Shown here in pieces: positions 7,437 through 16,658 of a DNA stretch of 64,000 bases. Position 1 is the stretch's first letter; each line of letters opens with the position of its first letter. The stretch is from Roseiarcus sp963759955. GTDB taxonomy: Bacteria; Pseudomonadota; Alphaproteobacteria; Rhizobiales; Beijerinckiaceae. The notes under the pieces were generated by a model. That model saw nothing but the letters and a program-made list of their open reading frames with translations, was not told the DNA's origin and did not search any database. Location of the stretch: assembly GCA_963759955.1 (NCBI GenBank), contig CAVXCA010000056.1, positions 248,001 through 312,000 on the forward strand, read 5' to 3'. The translations under genes were made by a program, and so were the position numbers.

Positions 7437-8939
7437 TCAAGCGGGCGTTCGCAGACGTTTGGCGGGGTGAGGCTTTCGCTTTGCCCGAGTTCTTTGGCTC
7501 GGAGCGATAGGCTCTGCTTCGGCATCCGGCTCATGGACCTCGCCCCACGCTCCCATCAGCACGAAATACAGCAAGCGTTCGAATTCCGGCGCGAACCGCG
7601 CGATGATCGCCTCCGGATCGGGCACGAGGGCGGCGTCGGTGATGAGGCCGAAATGAACCTCGCCGTTGAAGGAGAGAATCGACACGCCCATGCCGATGTT
7701 GCCGGACTGCGGCACCCAGAACATCATCTGCTTCAATTCCGAGCCCGCGAGGTAGAGCGGCTGCTGGGGTCCGGGCACGTTCGTCATCACTGCGGTTGCG
7801 CGACTGAGTAGGAGATCGAACAATTTGTCCTGGACGATCTGCGGCGCATAGCCGAGGCCGGCGAACAATCCCAAGGTCACCTTTGGCTCATACGACGTCT
7901 TCAGGGCCTCCATGCGGCGTCGGACCTCGTAGAGACGCTCGAGCGGGCTCGCGAATCCGACCGGCAATTCGACGGCGATGATGCCGAACCGGTTTCCCAG
8001 CTCTTCGCCGCTCCCGGGCGGACGAAGATTGATCGGCACCAACGCCCTCACCTCGACGCCTTCGGTGGCGTCGCCTTTCTCCTCCAAATATCCCCTGAGG
8101 GCGCCGGCGATCGCCGCGAGCAGCATGTCGTTCACTGAACAGCCCAGCGCCCGGCTCACCGCCTTGACCTCGGGGAGAGGAATGGGATCGGGCCAGGCGA
8201 CCCGCTTGTCGCCGAGCGGCACGCCCTTGAGCCGGGTCGGGGTGTCGGTGGGCATGAACAGCAGATAAGCGAGTTCGGCCGCCACGCCCGAGCCATGGCG
8301 AAGATAGTCGGCCGCCCGGGTCGGATGCGCGACGATCTCGAGCGCCGCCTTCAAGGCTTCGTCGGATGCGCGCAATCCGCCGCCGACCAGTCGCCCCGCC
8401 ACTCCGAAAGCGTCTTCCAACGCGAAGCCGGCCCGCGTTCCCTTGTGAATGTCGCGCTTGCGCCTCTCCATCGGCGCATCGGGGCGATCGTCGGTCAGCG
8501 ACAACAGGACTTTGACGAGCGCGATGCCGTCGCCGATGGCGTGATGGATTCGCATCACGACAGCCGCGCCGCCGTCGTAGTCCTCGACGATATGGTATTC
8601 CCAGAGCGGGTGCGCGCGGTCGAGTTGCCGCCCCGCTAGTTCGGCCACGAAGCGCTGCAGCTCGGCTTTGCCGGCCCCCCCGGGAAGGCGCGATCGCTTG
8701 ATGTGGTGCGCGATATCGAAATGCGGGTCGTCACACCAATACAAACCGTCCGTGCGGGTCTCGATTCGCTTCGAGAAGCGGGGATAGCCGAGAATTCGGC
8801 TGGCGAGCGTCGCCTCGAGCCGCTTGACGTCCACCGGCGCAGCGAGGATCAGCACGCCGACAATGATCATCAGGTTGGCTGGCCGATCCATGCGCAGCCA
8901 CGTGACGTCGACCGAATCCATGCGTTCGCTGCGCGCCAT
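7437..8939 (-). CDS. Wax ester synthase/acyl-CoA:diacylglycerol acyltransferase (WS/DGAT)
   Basis: A 500-residue bifunctional acyltransferase that esterifies fatty alcohols (wax esters) or diacylglycerols with acyl-CoA. It starts MARSERMDSVDVTWLRMDRPANLM. The family motifs are present: PLWEYHIVEDY (about 111-121), catalytic HHAIGDG (132-138), SVNDMLLAAIAGALRGYL, NVPGPQQPLYLAG and, near the end, ILSFNGEVHFGLITD. The C-terminal tail is Lys/Arg-rich. It is transcribed toward the TPR gene, with stop codons abutting. A weak promoter (TTGACT at 9004-8999, minus strand) lies upstream. Paired with the alcohol-forming reductase at 2590-4575, it makes a full wax ester pathway in one locus. Confidence 0.95.
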   Translation of the reverse strand: MARSERMDSVDVTWLRMDRPANLMIIVGVLILAAPVDVKRLEATLASRILGYPRFSKRIETRTDGLYWCDDPHFDIAHHIKRSRLPGGAGKAELQRFVAELAGRQLDRAHPLWEYHIVEDYDGGAAVVMRIHHAIGDGIALVKVLLSLTDDRPDAPMERRKRDIHKGTRAGFALEDAFGVAGRLVGGGLRASDEALKAALEIVAHPTRAADYLRHGSGVAAELAYLLFMPTDTPTRLKGVPLGDKRVAWPDPIPLPEVKAVSRALGCSVNDMLLAAIAGALRGYLEEKGDATEGVEVRALVPINLRPPGSGEELGNRFGIIAVELPVGFASPLERLYEVRRRMEALKTSYEPKVTLGLFAGLGYAPQIVQDKLFDLLLSRATAVMTNVPGPQQPLYLAGSELKQMMFWVPQSGNIGMGVSILSFNGEVHFGLITDAALVPDPEAIIARFAPEFERLLYFVLMGAWGEVHEPDAEAEPIAPSQRTRAKRKPHPAKRLRTPA

Positions 8940-9230
8940 CTTCCTCGCTCGAGAGGACCGCGATCCGATTCAACATAGTGGTTACAATGCGCGTGGAAAG
9001 TCAAAGGGCGACCGAAGGGCGCCGCGCAATATCGGGCGGCTTGCCTGGCGGCGAACCTCGCCTGCGCAGGGGGCGGCGCGACACTGCGATTGCCGCGCTG
9101 GACAATCGGCGGATTTCGGGTGATTTGATGGCGTCCGCGGTCGAATTCGGCGTGTCGGCTCGCCCCTTGGATCGAACACGCGGGCTCGGCGTCCGGGGAT
9201 GGATGGTGTGTTTGGCGCAGGCAAGCGTTC

Positions 9231-9938
9231 ATGAATGAGCCAGAGGACGTCATACAGCGGCTGACGCGCCACCTCGATCGCGTTGCGGCCCTGCGGGAGG
9301 CCGCAATCAACGACCCCAAACTCGACGCGGCGCGGCAGCGCCTGCGCGCTTGGCAAGCCGTACGGCTCGCGCGCACTCACGCCGACCTGCTCACAAACCC
9401 GCGGATGGGGCTCGCCGCCGCTTTTTTTCTGACCGACGTCTATGGCGCCGAGGACCTCAGCAAGCTCGACGCGAACGTCAGGCGGGTCGTGCCGACAATG
9501 AAACGAGTTCTGCCCGCCGCCGGCCTCGAGATCGTGGCGGAGGCCATCGAGTTGGAGGCCCTGTCCGAAGATCTCGATTTCGCCATGGCGACCGCACTGG
9601 GGGCAAAGGCCAACAAGCTCTCGGCGGCGACCTACGGGGCCGCGTATCGCAAGATCGATTGTCGCGCCGAACGCGAGCGGCAGATCGATCTGATCGAGAA
9701 TCTCGGTCAGTCGCTCGATCGCCTCGTCCACAAACCCTTCGTCGGGACCACGTTGTCGCTGATGCACAAGCCGGCGCAATTGGCGGGCCTCGGCGAACTT
9801 CAGGACTTTCTGCAGCGGGGTTACCAAGCCTTTATAAAAATGGGCGACGCCCACGAATTCCTCAACTTGGTCGTCGGTCGGGAGCGCAAGCTGCTCGAAG
9901 CGCTGTTCGCCGGCGACGACAGCCTGCTCGGCGAGTGA
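9231..9938 (+). CDS. Uncharacterised 235-residue helical protein
   Basis: Not recognised as a named family. The protein is predicted largely alpha-helical, acidic to neutral, without signal peptide or membrane segment. Distinctive stretches are AAAFFLTDVYGAEDLSKLD, VVPTMKRVLP and LSLMHKPAQLAGLGELQDFLQ. It is divergent from the wax ester synthase, with about 290 bp between the start codons. Its place at the edge of the lipid locus suggests a link with storage lipid or fatty acid metabolism, but nothing in the sequence shows catalysis. Coding bias and a clean ATG start support a real gene. Confidence 0.7.
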   Translation: MNEPEDVIQRLTRHLDRVAALREAAINDPKLDAARQRLRAWQAVRLARTHADLLTNPRMGLAAAFFLTDVYGAEDLSKLDANVRRVVPTMKRVLPAAGLEIVAEAIELEALSEDLDFAMATALGAKANKLSAATYGAAYRKIDCRAERERQIDLIENLGQSLDRLVHKPFVGTTLSLMHKPAQLAGLGELQDFLQRGYQAFIKMGDAHEFLNLVVGRERKLLEALFAGDDSLLGE

Positions 9939-10079
9939 CGAGGCGCCTCAAGCGGCGCCGACGGCGTTGACTCCTTGCGGGCCGCTCACGACGTTCGACC
10001 GATGCGAAACACGCCGAGGGACGGTATCGTCTTTCGAAGAGCGAATGTTGCAAACCAAGCGTCGCTATCGCAAATTCGG

Positions 10080-10169
10080 CTAAGCGCAGCCGACATTCTT
10101 GATCAACGCGCCCGCCGCTCCGGCCAACAGCAGACCGGCCGCCATCGCGACTTGGAAGGCGGGACGCAT
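10080..10169 (-). CDS. Possible 29-residue hydrophobic small protein
   Basis: A short frame reading MRPAFQVAMAAGLLLAGAAG followed by ALIKNVGCA. It has one hydrophobic, glycine/alanine-rich segment, like a membrane small protein or lipoprotein-like peptide. No convincing ribosome site was seen. Listed at low confidence because the composition is unlike the arginine-rich noise around it. Confidence 0.2.
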   Translation of the reverse strand: MRPAFQVAMAAGLLLAGAAGALIKNVGCA

Positions 10170-10240
10170 CGCGCCGCAATGCCCCTTGCAAGAAATCGAC
10201 AGCGGACCGCGTCAAGGCGATCCGCCGATCGAGCGGTGAA

Positions 10241-10330
10241 TCAGCAACGATAAGAGTTGGGAAAGCGGCGGAAGTAGGCGGCGATCGCGTCGTCCGAAAC
10301 GCCGAGGTCACGGAATACTTCAATCGACAT
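10241..10330 (-). CDS. Possible 29-residue small protein
   Basis: Reads MSIEVFRDLGVSDDAIAAYF then RRFPNSYRC. The balanced amphipathic composition is unlike spurious frames in this GC-rich DNA. The frame is open upstream to 10438, but that part looks random. No strong ribosome site. Function unknown. Confidence 0.25.
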   Translation of the reverse strand: MSIEVFRDLGVSDDAIAAYFRRFPNSYRC

Positions 10331-10835
10331 CAACGGCGCACGCCGTTTGAGCGGCAACGCCGTCCGTCCTCCGCCAATTTCGCGCCCGCAGCTTCGCGCG
10401 GCGCCGACTTCGAGAATCGTGGAATCGTTCCTTTCCATCCTCTCGGTCCTTTCCGATCTCGCACGCCCGCGCCCGTGCGCGGCGCAAGAAAGTCAGCCTC
10501 CTCAGAGACTTTGCGACGCGGACGCCGTCCGTCCGTCGTCGCGAGGGGGAATATCAGGCTGGTGTGGCCGAAATGGCGAAAGGCGAGGTCGGAAACTGGG
10601 CTTGAAACTTAAAATTCCGTAATGAACGAAATTCGGCGAGTCGCTCGACATCGCCGTTCGAGCGGCGCGCGTCATGCGCCGTGCGGCGACCCGGTTGCGT
10701 CGCGCGGGACTTCGTGGCTGACGATTGTCCGGCGGGCGAGTTCGGCAGGCCGGAGCCTCTCCAGCCTGCCGCCCTCCTCGAGGCGATGCATGGCGCGATG
10801 TTCGCGCCTTTGGCTTGCGTCGCATCGCTCGCGCG

Positions 10836-12335
10836 TCAGGCTTTCGGGAGTTCGAACGCCACGAAGCGCGAGCCATCCGCCGTCTTGATCCTCATCAGCA
10901 CCGCCTTCCGGCTTTCGCGCTGAGCGGCCGCGATGTCGTCCTTCACGTCGCTCGGCCGGGACACCGCTTTGCCGGAGACTTCGAGAATGACGTCGCCGAC
11001 CGTGAGACCCTTGCTCGCCGCCGCCCCGTTGGGATCGACGTTGACGATCGCCACCCCCTCGTCGCCAGCGCCCGCGACCTCCTTGGCCGGGGCCAACTGA
11101 ACGCCGAGCAAGGCCGGCGCGCTCTCGCCCTGCGAGCTTTCGGCGCTGGCGGTGTGCTCGTTCTTCTGGGCGGCGAGAGTCAGGCTGACGGTCTTCTCCT
11201 CGCCGTCGCGCAGGAACGACAGTTCCGCCTTGTCGCCGGGCTTCAGCGCCGCGACGCGGCGGGTGAGGTCCGCGGCGTCCTTGATCGACTGGCCGTTCAA
11301 CTCGGTGATGACGTCGCCGGATTTCAGACCGGCCGCCGCGGCCGGCGTTCCGGGCTCGGTCTTGTCGACCAAGGCGCCGTTGGCCGCCTTGAGCCCGAGC
11401 CCGTCGGCAATGTCCTGGCTGATCGGCTGAATCAAAACGCCGAGGTATCCTCGCGAGACGACGCCGTCATGTTCAAGCGAGCCGACCACGCTGTCGACGG
11501 TGCTCGCGGGAATCGCGAAGCCGATGCCGACGCTGCCGCCCGAAGGCGAGTAGATCGCCGTGTTCACGCCGACGACCTGGCCCTGCAAGTTGAACGCCGG
11601 ACCGCCGGAATTGCCCTTGTTGATCGGGGCGTCGATCTGCAGGAAGCTGTCGTACGGCCCATCGCCGATGTCGCGGCCCTCGGCCGAGATGATGCCCGCG
11701 GTCACGGTGCCGCCGAGGCCATAGGGATTGCCGATGGCGACCACCCAGTCGCCGACCCGCGGCGTCTCCTTGGCGAAGGAGACGAACGGGTAATCGCCCT
11801 TCTCGGTGACCTTCAGCAGCGCCAGGTCGGTCTTGGGATCCGTGCCGATCACCTCGGCGTCCAGGGTCTTGCCGTCGTTGGTCGTCACCGTGACGGTCTT
11901 GGCGTTGGCGACGACATGGTTGTTGGTGACGACATAGCCGTCAGCGGAGATGAAGAACCCGGAGCCGAGGGCGACGGTGTGCCGGGGCTCCATTTGCCGC
12001 GGCGCCATGCCGTTCTGATCGCCGAACCGCTTTAAGAACTGCTGGATCTGCGGCGGTAGGTTATCCATCTGACCCGACAAATCGTCGGAGAGAGCCGCGG
12101 CGTCCTCGATTTTCACTTTTACCGACACCACCGCCGGCTTCACGCGCTCGACGACCGTGGCGAAGGACGGCAACGACTGAGCTTGCAAATCAGAGGTCAC
12201 GACGGCGGCGGCGCCCGCGGGCGCGGACATAACGATCCCGCCGACCGCGCCGGATGCGATCAGCGCCACGACCGCGGCGGAGGCCAGCATCCGGCGGCGG
12301 CGAGGGTTGCTATCGTTCAAATTGAATAACGACAT
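10836..12335 (-). CDS. degP: Do-family periplasmic serine endoprotease DegP/HtrA
   Basis: A 499-residue envelope protease/chaperone. A signal sequence at residues about 15-43 (RMLASAAVVALIASGAVGGI...) follows a twin-Arg-rich N-terminus. The trypsin-like domain carries the triad His140 (VVTNNHVV), Asp170 (KTDLALL) and Ser243 (NKGNSGGP). Two PDZ domains follow (GYLGVLIQPI onward; LLGVQLAPAKEV onward). The ATG at 12335 is chosen for its GGAGAAA ribosome site and signal peptide; the open frame extends further to 12470. It lies next to an M50 protease and an FtsH on the other side, forming an envelope quality-control neighbourhood. Confidence 0.95.
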   Translation of the reverse strand: MSLFNLNDSNPRRRRMLASAAVVALIASGAVGGIVMSAPAGAAAVVTSDLQAQSLPSFATVVERVKPAVVSVKVKIEDAAALSDDLSGQMDNLPPQIQQFLKRFGDQNGMAPRQMEPRHTVALGSGFFISADGYVVTNNHVVANAKTVTVTTNDGKTLDAEVIGTDPKTDLALLKVTEKGDYPFVSFAKETPRVGDWVVAIGNPYGLGGTVTAGIISAEGRDIGDGPYDSFLQIDAPINKGNSGGPAFNLQGQVVGVNTAIYSPSGGSVGIGFAIPASTVDSVVGSLEHDGVVSRGYLGVLIQPISQDIADGLGLKAANGALVDKTEPGTPAAAAGLKSGDVITELNGQSIKDAADLTRRVAALKPGDKAELSFLRDGEEKTVSLTLAAQKNEHTASAESSQGESAPALLGVQLAPAKEVAGAGDEGVAIVNVDPNGAAASKGLTVGDVILEVSGKAVSRPSDVKDDIAAAQRESRKAVLMRIKTADGSRFVAFELPKA

Positions 12336-12612
12336 GGTGTTTCTCCGTGGCGGGAAAAATCGCTTTCCGCGCTCCATGGCGACACCATGCGCTTGCCTGC
12401 CTGCTGAGGAGGTGACCGGTGCGTTAATTCTTCTTAATCGCAACAGGAAGGAGCGCCATCGGACGGACACCTGGTCGCCACATGACGTCGGACTTCACCT
12501 TCCGGCGCAAGGGCCCGCGAGGACTGCGCGCCGACAGCCAACTCGGTTTTTCTCGCGTGGCTCCAGTCACGCGCTTTGCGAGCGTCACGAGCTTCGTTCT
12601 TGATTGCAGCCG

Positions 12613-13305
12613 TCAGTCGAGGCCGGTGAGGCGCAATATGAGTTGAATGATAGCGTCGGCGGGGCGGGTCACCACCTGAGCGAACACATCGACATTGACG
12701 CCCAACTGCGCCTCGAACGTCGGCAGAAGAAAAAAGACGCCGATCACGATCAACATGCCGTAGGGCTCGAGCGCCGCGAGGGGCGCCGCGAGCGCATTCG
12801 GCAGTAGGCCGACGGCGACCCGGCCGCCGTCCAGCGGCGGCAGCGGGATCATGTTGAAAACGGCGAGAATGACGTTGATGTCGATGGCGTTGACGAGATT
12901 CGACAGGACCCATTGGCCGGCGCCGGCGGGCAGAAAAATGACGGCGTGGACGAGCAGCGCCGCCGCGGTCGCCAATGCCAGGTTCATGCCCGGCCCCGCC
13001 GCGGCCACCCAGATCATGTCGCGCCGCGGATTGCGCAGGCGACGAAAGTTGACCGGCACCGGCTTGGCGTAGCCGAAGAGGAAGGGCGCGTGAAACAACA
13101 ACAGCATCGCCGGCAGCAATACGGTGCCGAACGGGTCGACGTGGCGCAAGGGATTGAACGAGACGCGCCCCAGCCGCCAGGCGGTGTCGTCGCCGAAGAC
13201 ACGCGCGACGTAGCCGTGCGCCGCTTCGTGCAGCGTTATCGCGAGCAGCAGCGGGATCACCCAGGTGGTGGCGGTGTAGATCGTGAGGTCGAATTGCGGA
13301 CTCAT
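12613..13305 (-). CDS. M50 site-2 protease family protein
   Basis: A 230-residue polytopic zinc metalloprotease. The HExxH motif is H26-E-A-A-H30 in LAITLHEAAHGYVARVFGDD. The second conserved site is NMIPLPPLDGGR. Hydrophobic helices include YTATTWVIPLLLAI, VLLPAMLLLFHAPFLFG and NLALATAAALLVHAVIFL. This is the compact YwhC/Rv-type subfamily without a PDZ domain, which cleaves within membranes. The minus-strand gene lies downstream of nothing obvious and diverges from ftsH. Substrate unknown. Confidence 0.9.
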   Translation of the reverse strand: MSPQFDLTIYTATTWVIPLLLAITLHEAAHGYVARVFGDDTAWRLGRVSFNPLRHVDPFGTVLLPAMLLLFHAPFLFGYAKPVPVNFRRLRNPRRDMIWVAAAGPGMNLALATAAALLVHAVIFLPAGAGQWVLSNLVNAIDINVILAVFNMIPLPPLDGGRVAVGLLPNALAAPLAALEPYGMLIVIGVFFLLPTFEAQLGVNVDVFAQVVTRPADAIIQLILRLTGLD

Positions 13306-13575
13306 CGTTCACTCCCGCGTCCATTTCGCGCCGAGACGCCACGGCGAGCTCTCCATCCAGCACGGCGAATTGCCGCTCGGCGGACAAATTGAGTAGACTG
13401 TCGCGGCCAGGCGGCCGGGTGCGGCGGCGACATTTTCTCGAAGCCCATGTTCTCGACGCCGAGGACGTTCTACGATTGGATTTCGCCAATCCGCAATGGC
13501 GACGCTCCGGCGCCGGCGATGGTTCGGCGGGCGACGAAACGATCTTTCAATCGCTTGAGATATGGAGATCGCGAG

Positions 13576-15447
13576 ATGGACCGGAAAGCGCAGATCCACA
13601 TCTGGTACGTGCTCGTCGCGGTCTCGATTTTTCTCGCCCTGCAGGCCTTCTATCTGCAGAGCAAGCAATTCACCGCGATCCCCTACAGCCGGTTCGAGCA
13701 GCTGCTGAACGAGGACAAGATCGATAAACTCTGGGTCGCCCAGAATGTGATCGAGGGCGAGCTGAAAACGAAGCAGGACGACGGCCTCGACAAATTCGTG
13801 ACGACGCGCGTCGAACCCGAATTCGCCGCCGAGCTCGACAAACACAACGTCACCTATTCCGGGACAGTGCAAGACACGTGGCTCAGCGACATCTTGTCGT
13901 GGGTCGTGCCGACGCTGCTGTTTTTCGCCCTGTGGATGTTCGTCATCCGTCGCTTCGCCAACCAGCAGAGCATAGGGGGCGGCTTGCTCTCGATCGGCAA
14001 GAGCCGCGCCAAGGTCTACGTCGAGACCGACACCAAAGTGACATTCGCGGACGTCGCCGGAGTCGACGAGGCGAAGGAGGAACTCGAGGAGGTCGTCGAA
14101 TTCCTGCGCACGCCGAAGGAATATGGGCGTCTGGGCGCGCGAATCCCCAAAGGCGTCTTGCTCGTCGGACCGCCCGGAACAGGCAAGACGCTGCTGGCGC
14201 GCGCCGTCGCCGGCGAGGCGGGCGTCAAGTTCTTCTCGATCTCGGGGTCGGAGTTCGTCGAGATGTTCGTCGGAGTCGGCGCCGCGCGGGTTCGCGATCT
14301 CTTCGAAGAGGCGCGCAAGGCGGCGCCGGCGATCATCTTCATCGACGAACTCGACGCCCTCGGGCGGGCGCGCGGGGCCTTTCCGATGGGCGGCAACGAC
14401 GAGAAGGAACAGACGCTCAATCAACTCCTGGTGGAACTCGACGGCTTCGATCCGTCCATCGGGTTGATCCTGCTGGCGGCGACCAATCGGCCCGAGATTC
14501 TCGATCCCGCGCTGCTGCGCGCCGGCCGTTTCGATCGCCAGGTTCTCGTCGACCGGCCGGACAAGCGCGGCCGGGTCGACATTCTCAAAGTGCATTTCAA
14601 GAAGGCCGTGCTCGCGAGCGACGTCGATCCCGAGCAGATCGCCGCGCTGACCACCGGATTCACCGGCGCCGATCTCGCCAATCTGATCAATGAAGCCGCG
14701 CTGTTGGCGACGCGGCGCGGGGCCGACCGCGTCCATCTCGAGGACTTCACCGCGGCGATCGAACGCATCGTCGCGGGGCTGGAAAAGAGAAATCGCATTC
14801 TCAATCCTTTCGAGCACCGCGTCGTCGCCTATCACGAACTCGGTCATGCGATCGTCGCGATGGCGCTTCCCAATCAGGACCCCGTGCACAAGGTGTCGAT
14901 CATTCCGCGCGGCGTCGGCGCGCTCGGCTACACCATCCAAAGGCCGACCGAGGACCGATTCCTCATGACTCAGGACGAGTTGGAGAACCGCATGGCCGTG
15001 TTGCTCGGCGGGCGCGCCGCCGAGGCGGTGGTGTTTCATCACTTGTCGACGGGCGCCGCGGACGATCTGGCCAAAGCGACCGATATCGCCCGCTCCATGG
15101 TCATGCGCTACGGCATGGACAAGCAGCTCGGGCACGTGACTTACGCGCGCGAGAAACAGACCATGCTCGGCATGCCGACGATGCCGGGCGCGCAAGACGA
15201 GGCCTATAGCGAGGAAACCGAGCGCAGCATCGATCACGCCTTGCACGATCTCATGCAGCGCGCTTTCGATCGTGCGACGTCCGTTCTGACGCGCAATCGC
15301 GACGTGCTGGAAAAAACCGCGCAGATCCTGTTGGAGAAGGAAACGCTCGAAAAGGGCGAACTGGACACCCTGCGCGCGCAGATCCGCCCCGAAGCGCGTA
15401 GCGAAACCTGCGAAGACGCGCCGACTCCAGCCATCGGCGCAAGGTAA
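13576..15447 (+). CDS. ftsH: FtsH-type AAA zinc metalloprotease (accessory copy)
   Basis: A membrane-bound ATP-dependent protease of 623 residues. The N-terminal helix is IWYVLVAVSIFLALQAFYLQ, then a periplasmic domain, then a second helix (LLSWVVPTLLFFALWMFVI region, about 107-125). Walker A GPPGTGKT is about 198-205; SRH follows; the zinc motif HELGH is at 420-424. The DGLDKFVTTRVEPEFAAEL block in the periplasmic part is typical of a second FtsH lineage often found beside HtrA rather than the housekeeping copy. The ATG at 13576 with GGAG upstream is preferred; the frame is open from 13447. A Glu/Pro-rich C-terminus is short. Confidence 0.92.
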   Translation: MDRKAQIHIWYVLVAVSIFLALQAFYLQSKQFTAIPYSRFEQLLNEDKIDKLWVAQNVIEGELKTKQDDGLDKFVTTRVEPEFAAELDKHNVTYSGTVQDTWLSDILSWVVPTLLFFALWMFVIRRFANQQSIGGGLLSIGKSRAKVYVETDTKVTFADVAGVDEAKEELEEVVEFLRTPKEYGRLGARIPKGVLLVGPPGTGKTLLARAVAGEAGVKFFSISGSEFVEMFVGVGAARVRDLFEEARKAAPAIIFIDELDALGRARGAFPMGGNDEKEQTLNQLLVELDGFDPSIGLILLAATNRPEILDPALLRAGRFDRQVLVDRPDKRGRVDILKVHFKKAVLASDVDPEQIAALTTGFTGADLANLINEAALLATRRGADRVHLEDFTAAIERIVAGLEKRNRILNPFEHRVVAYHELGHAIVAMALPNQDPVHKVSIIPRGVGALGYTIQRPTEDRFLMTQDELENRMAVLLGGRAAEAVVFHHLSTGAADDLAKATDIARSMVMRYGMDKQLGHVTYAREKQTMLGMPTMPGAQDEAYSEETERSIDHALHDLMQRAFDRATSVLTRNRDVLEKTAQILLEKETLEKGELDTLRAQIRPEARSETCEDAPTPAIGAR

Positions 15448-15824
15448 AATCCCTGCGCTCTCGAGACTGTCGCACGAATTGCGGATTGCCGAATGGCAAT
15501 TATGCGAAAGCCCCTTAAAGTCGCCCCTCGTTCAGCGGATTCATCGAAAATCCGGCAAGTCTTTGTCCGCTACGGCGCCCCGGCCGGCGCCGCGGGCGAA
15601 GGGGCGCGCCTGCAACAGCGAGAACGAGGCGCCGGGCGCATCGTCGAGCGCAGGTTCGGCAAACGGATCGCGCGGGTCTACTGACGCGGCGTCGCTCGGC
15701 GATTGCGCGTTCACTCGCCGTCGAACGACACGACGCGCATTTCGCGACCCGCGAGGATGCTGCGCGCGAACCCGCTGCAAGCGGGACATGCGTCGACCGG
15801 AGTTTCCCGCGGGTCGTTGCACGG
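15448..15824. other. Intergenic stretch between ftsH and ppk2 (convergent)
   Basis: About 380 bp between converging genes. Only short low-complexity frames were seen, none with a convincing start or family similarity, and no terminator with a T-tract was found. Confidence 0.5.
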
Positions 15825-16658
15825 TCACGCGCGCTCGGCGGCCGAGTGATATTTGCGCCGTATCTCGGCGATGTCCACGCGGGTCGGCGGCAGCTTCAGC
15901 CCCATCTCGTCCATCGTGTCGGCGACGATCTGCGACACCGCGAGGTTGCGGAACCATTTGTGGTTGGAGGGGATGACGTACCACGGCGCGCGCTGGGTGC
16001 TCGTCAGCGCCAGCGCGTCCTCGTAGGCTTCGACATATTGCGGCCACAGCTCGCGCTCGGAATAGTCGCTCTCGCTGATCTTCCACCGGCGCGCCGGATC
16101 GTCGAGCCGTTGTTTGAAGCGCTCGAGCTGCTCGTCCGGGCTGATGTGAAGATAGAACTTGAGAATGCGCGTGCCGCTCCGTTCCAGCAGCTTCTCGAAA
16201 TCGTTGATCGAGTCATAATATTTCGACCAGACGGAGCGCGGCGCCAGTTTGTGGACGCGCACCACGAGGACGTCCTCGTAGTGCGATCGATTGAAGATGA
16301 CGACTTGGCCTTTGCTGGGGGCCGGCGGGTGCGCGCGCCACAGAAAATCGTGGGCGAGTTCGATCGGGGTGGGCTGCTTGAACGCCGCCACCGCGGTCCC
16401 CTGCGGATTCATGCCGCTGAACAAATGGCGGATCACGCCGTCTTTGCCGGCGGCGTCGATCGCCTGAAGCACGATGAGCACCGATTGGTTGGCGTCCGCG
16501 TAGAGAAGATATTGCAGCCTATCCATGCGCTCGACGTGCTTGAGGATTTCGGGCGTCGCCTTTTCGTGCGACTCGTGCTCGCCGGTGAAGGACGGGTCGA
16601 TTTTCGCCAGGCGGACCTTGGCGCCGGGTTCGACGACGAATTTTCGGCGATAGTCCAT
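15825..16658 (-). CDS. ppk2: PPK2-family polyphosphate:nucleotide phosphotransferase
   Basis: A 277-residue kinase that transfers phosphate between polyphosphate and nucleotides. The Walker A-like loop is LQAIDAAGKDGVIRHLFSG, and the Walker B/lid region includes VIFNRSHYEDVLVVRVH. The C-terminal DNKW-like part reads YVIPSNHKWFRNLAVSQI. The length fits the short one-domain PPK2 group. The ATG at 16658 is preceded by AGGAGAGG; the upstream part of the open frame is unrelated. Whether AMP or ADP is the acceptor cannot be read from sequence here. Confidence 0.92.
   Translation of the reverse strand: MDYRRKFVVEPGAKVRLAKIDPSFTGEHESHEKATPEILKHVERMDRLQYLLYADANQSVLIVLQAIDAAGKDGVIRHLFSGMNPQGTAVAAFKQPTPIELAHDFLWRAHPPAPSKGQVVIFNRSHYEDVLVVRVHKLAPRSVWSKYYDSINDFEKLLERSGTRILKFYLHISPDEQLERFKQRLDDPARRWKISESDYSERELWPQYVEAYEDALALTSTQRAPWYVIPSNHKWFRNLAVSQIVADTMDEMGLKLPPTRVDIAEIRRKYHSAAERA

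Larger units (their letters stand above)
9939..10835. other. Intergenic stretch of about 0.9 kb between the lipid locus and degP
   Basis: No gene of normal size is supported here. Two very short minus-strand frames (10080-10169 and 10241-10330) look weakly protein-like and are listed separately. The rest (10331-10835) has only short frames of arginine-rich, low-complexity composition. No tRNA, repeat array or clear terminator was found. Confidence 0.5.

Noticed and set aside
1..9938. Polyhydroxyalkanoate locus suggested by the phasin
   Set aside because: No PHA synthase, thiolase, acetoacetyl-CoA reductase or PhaR was found; the other genes fit neutral lipid better.
13309..15246. A 645-codon minus-strand frame opposite ftsH
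   Set aside because: Exact mirror of a catalytically complete FtsH, with no domain of its own.
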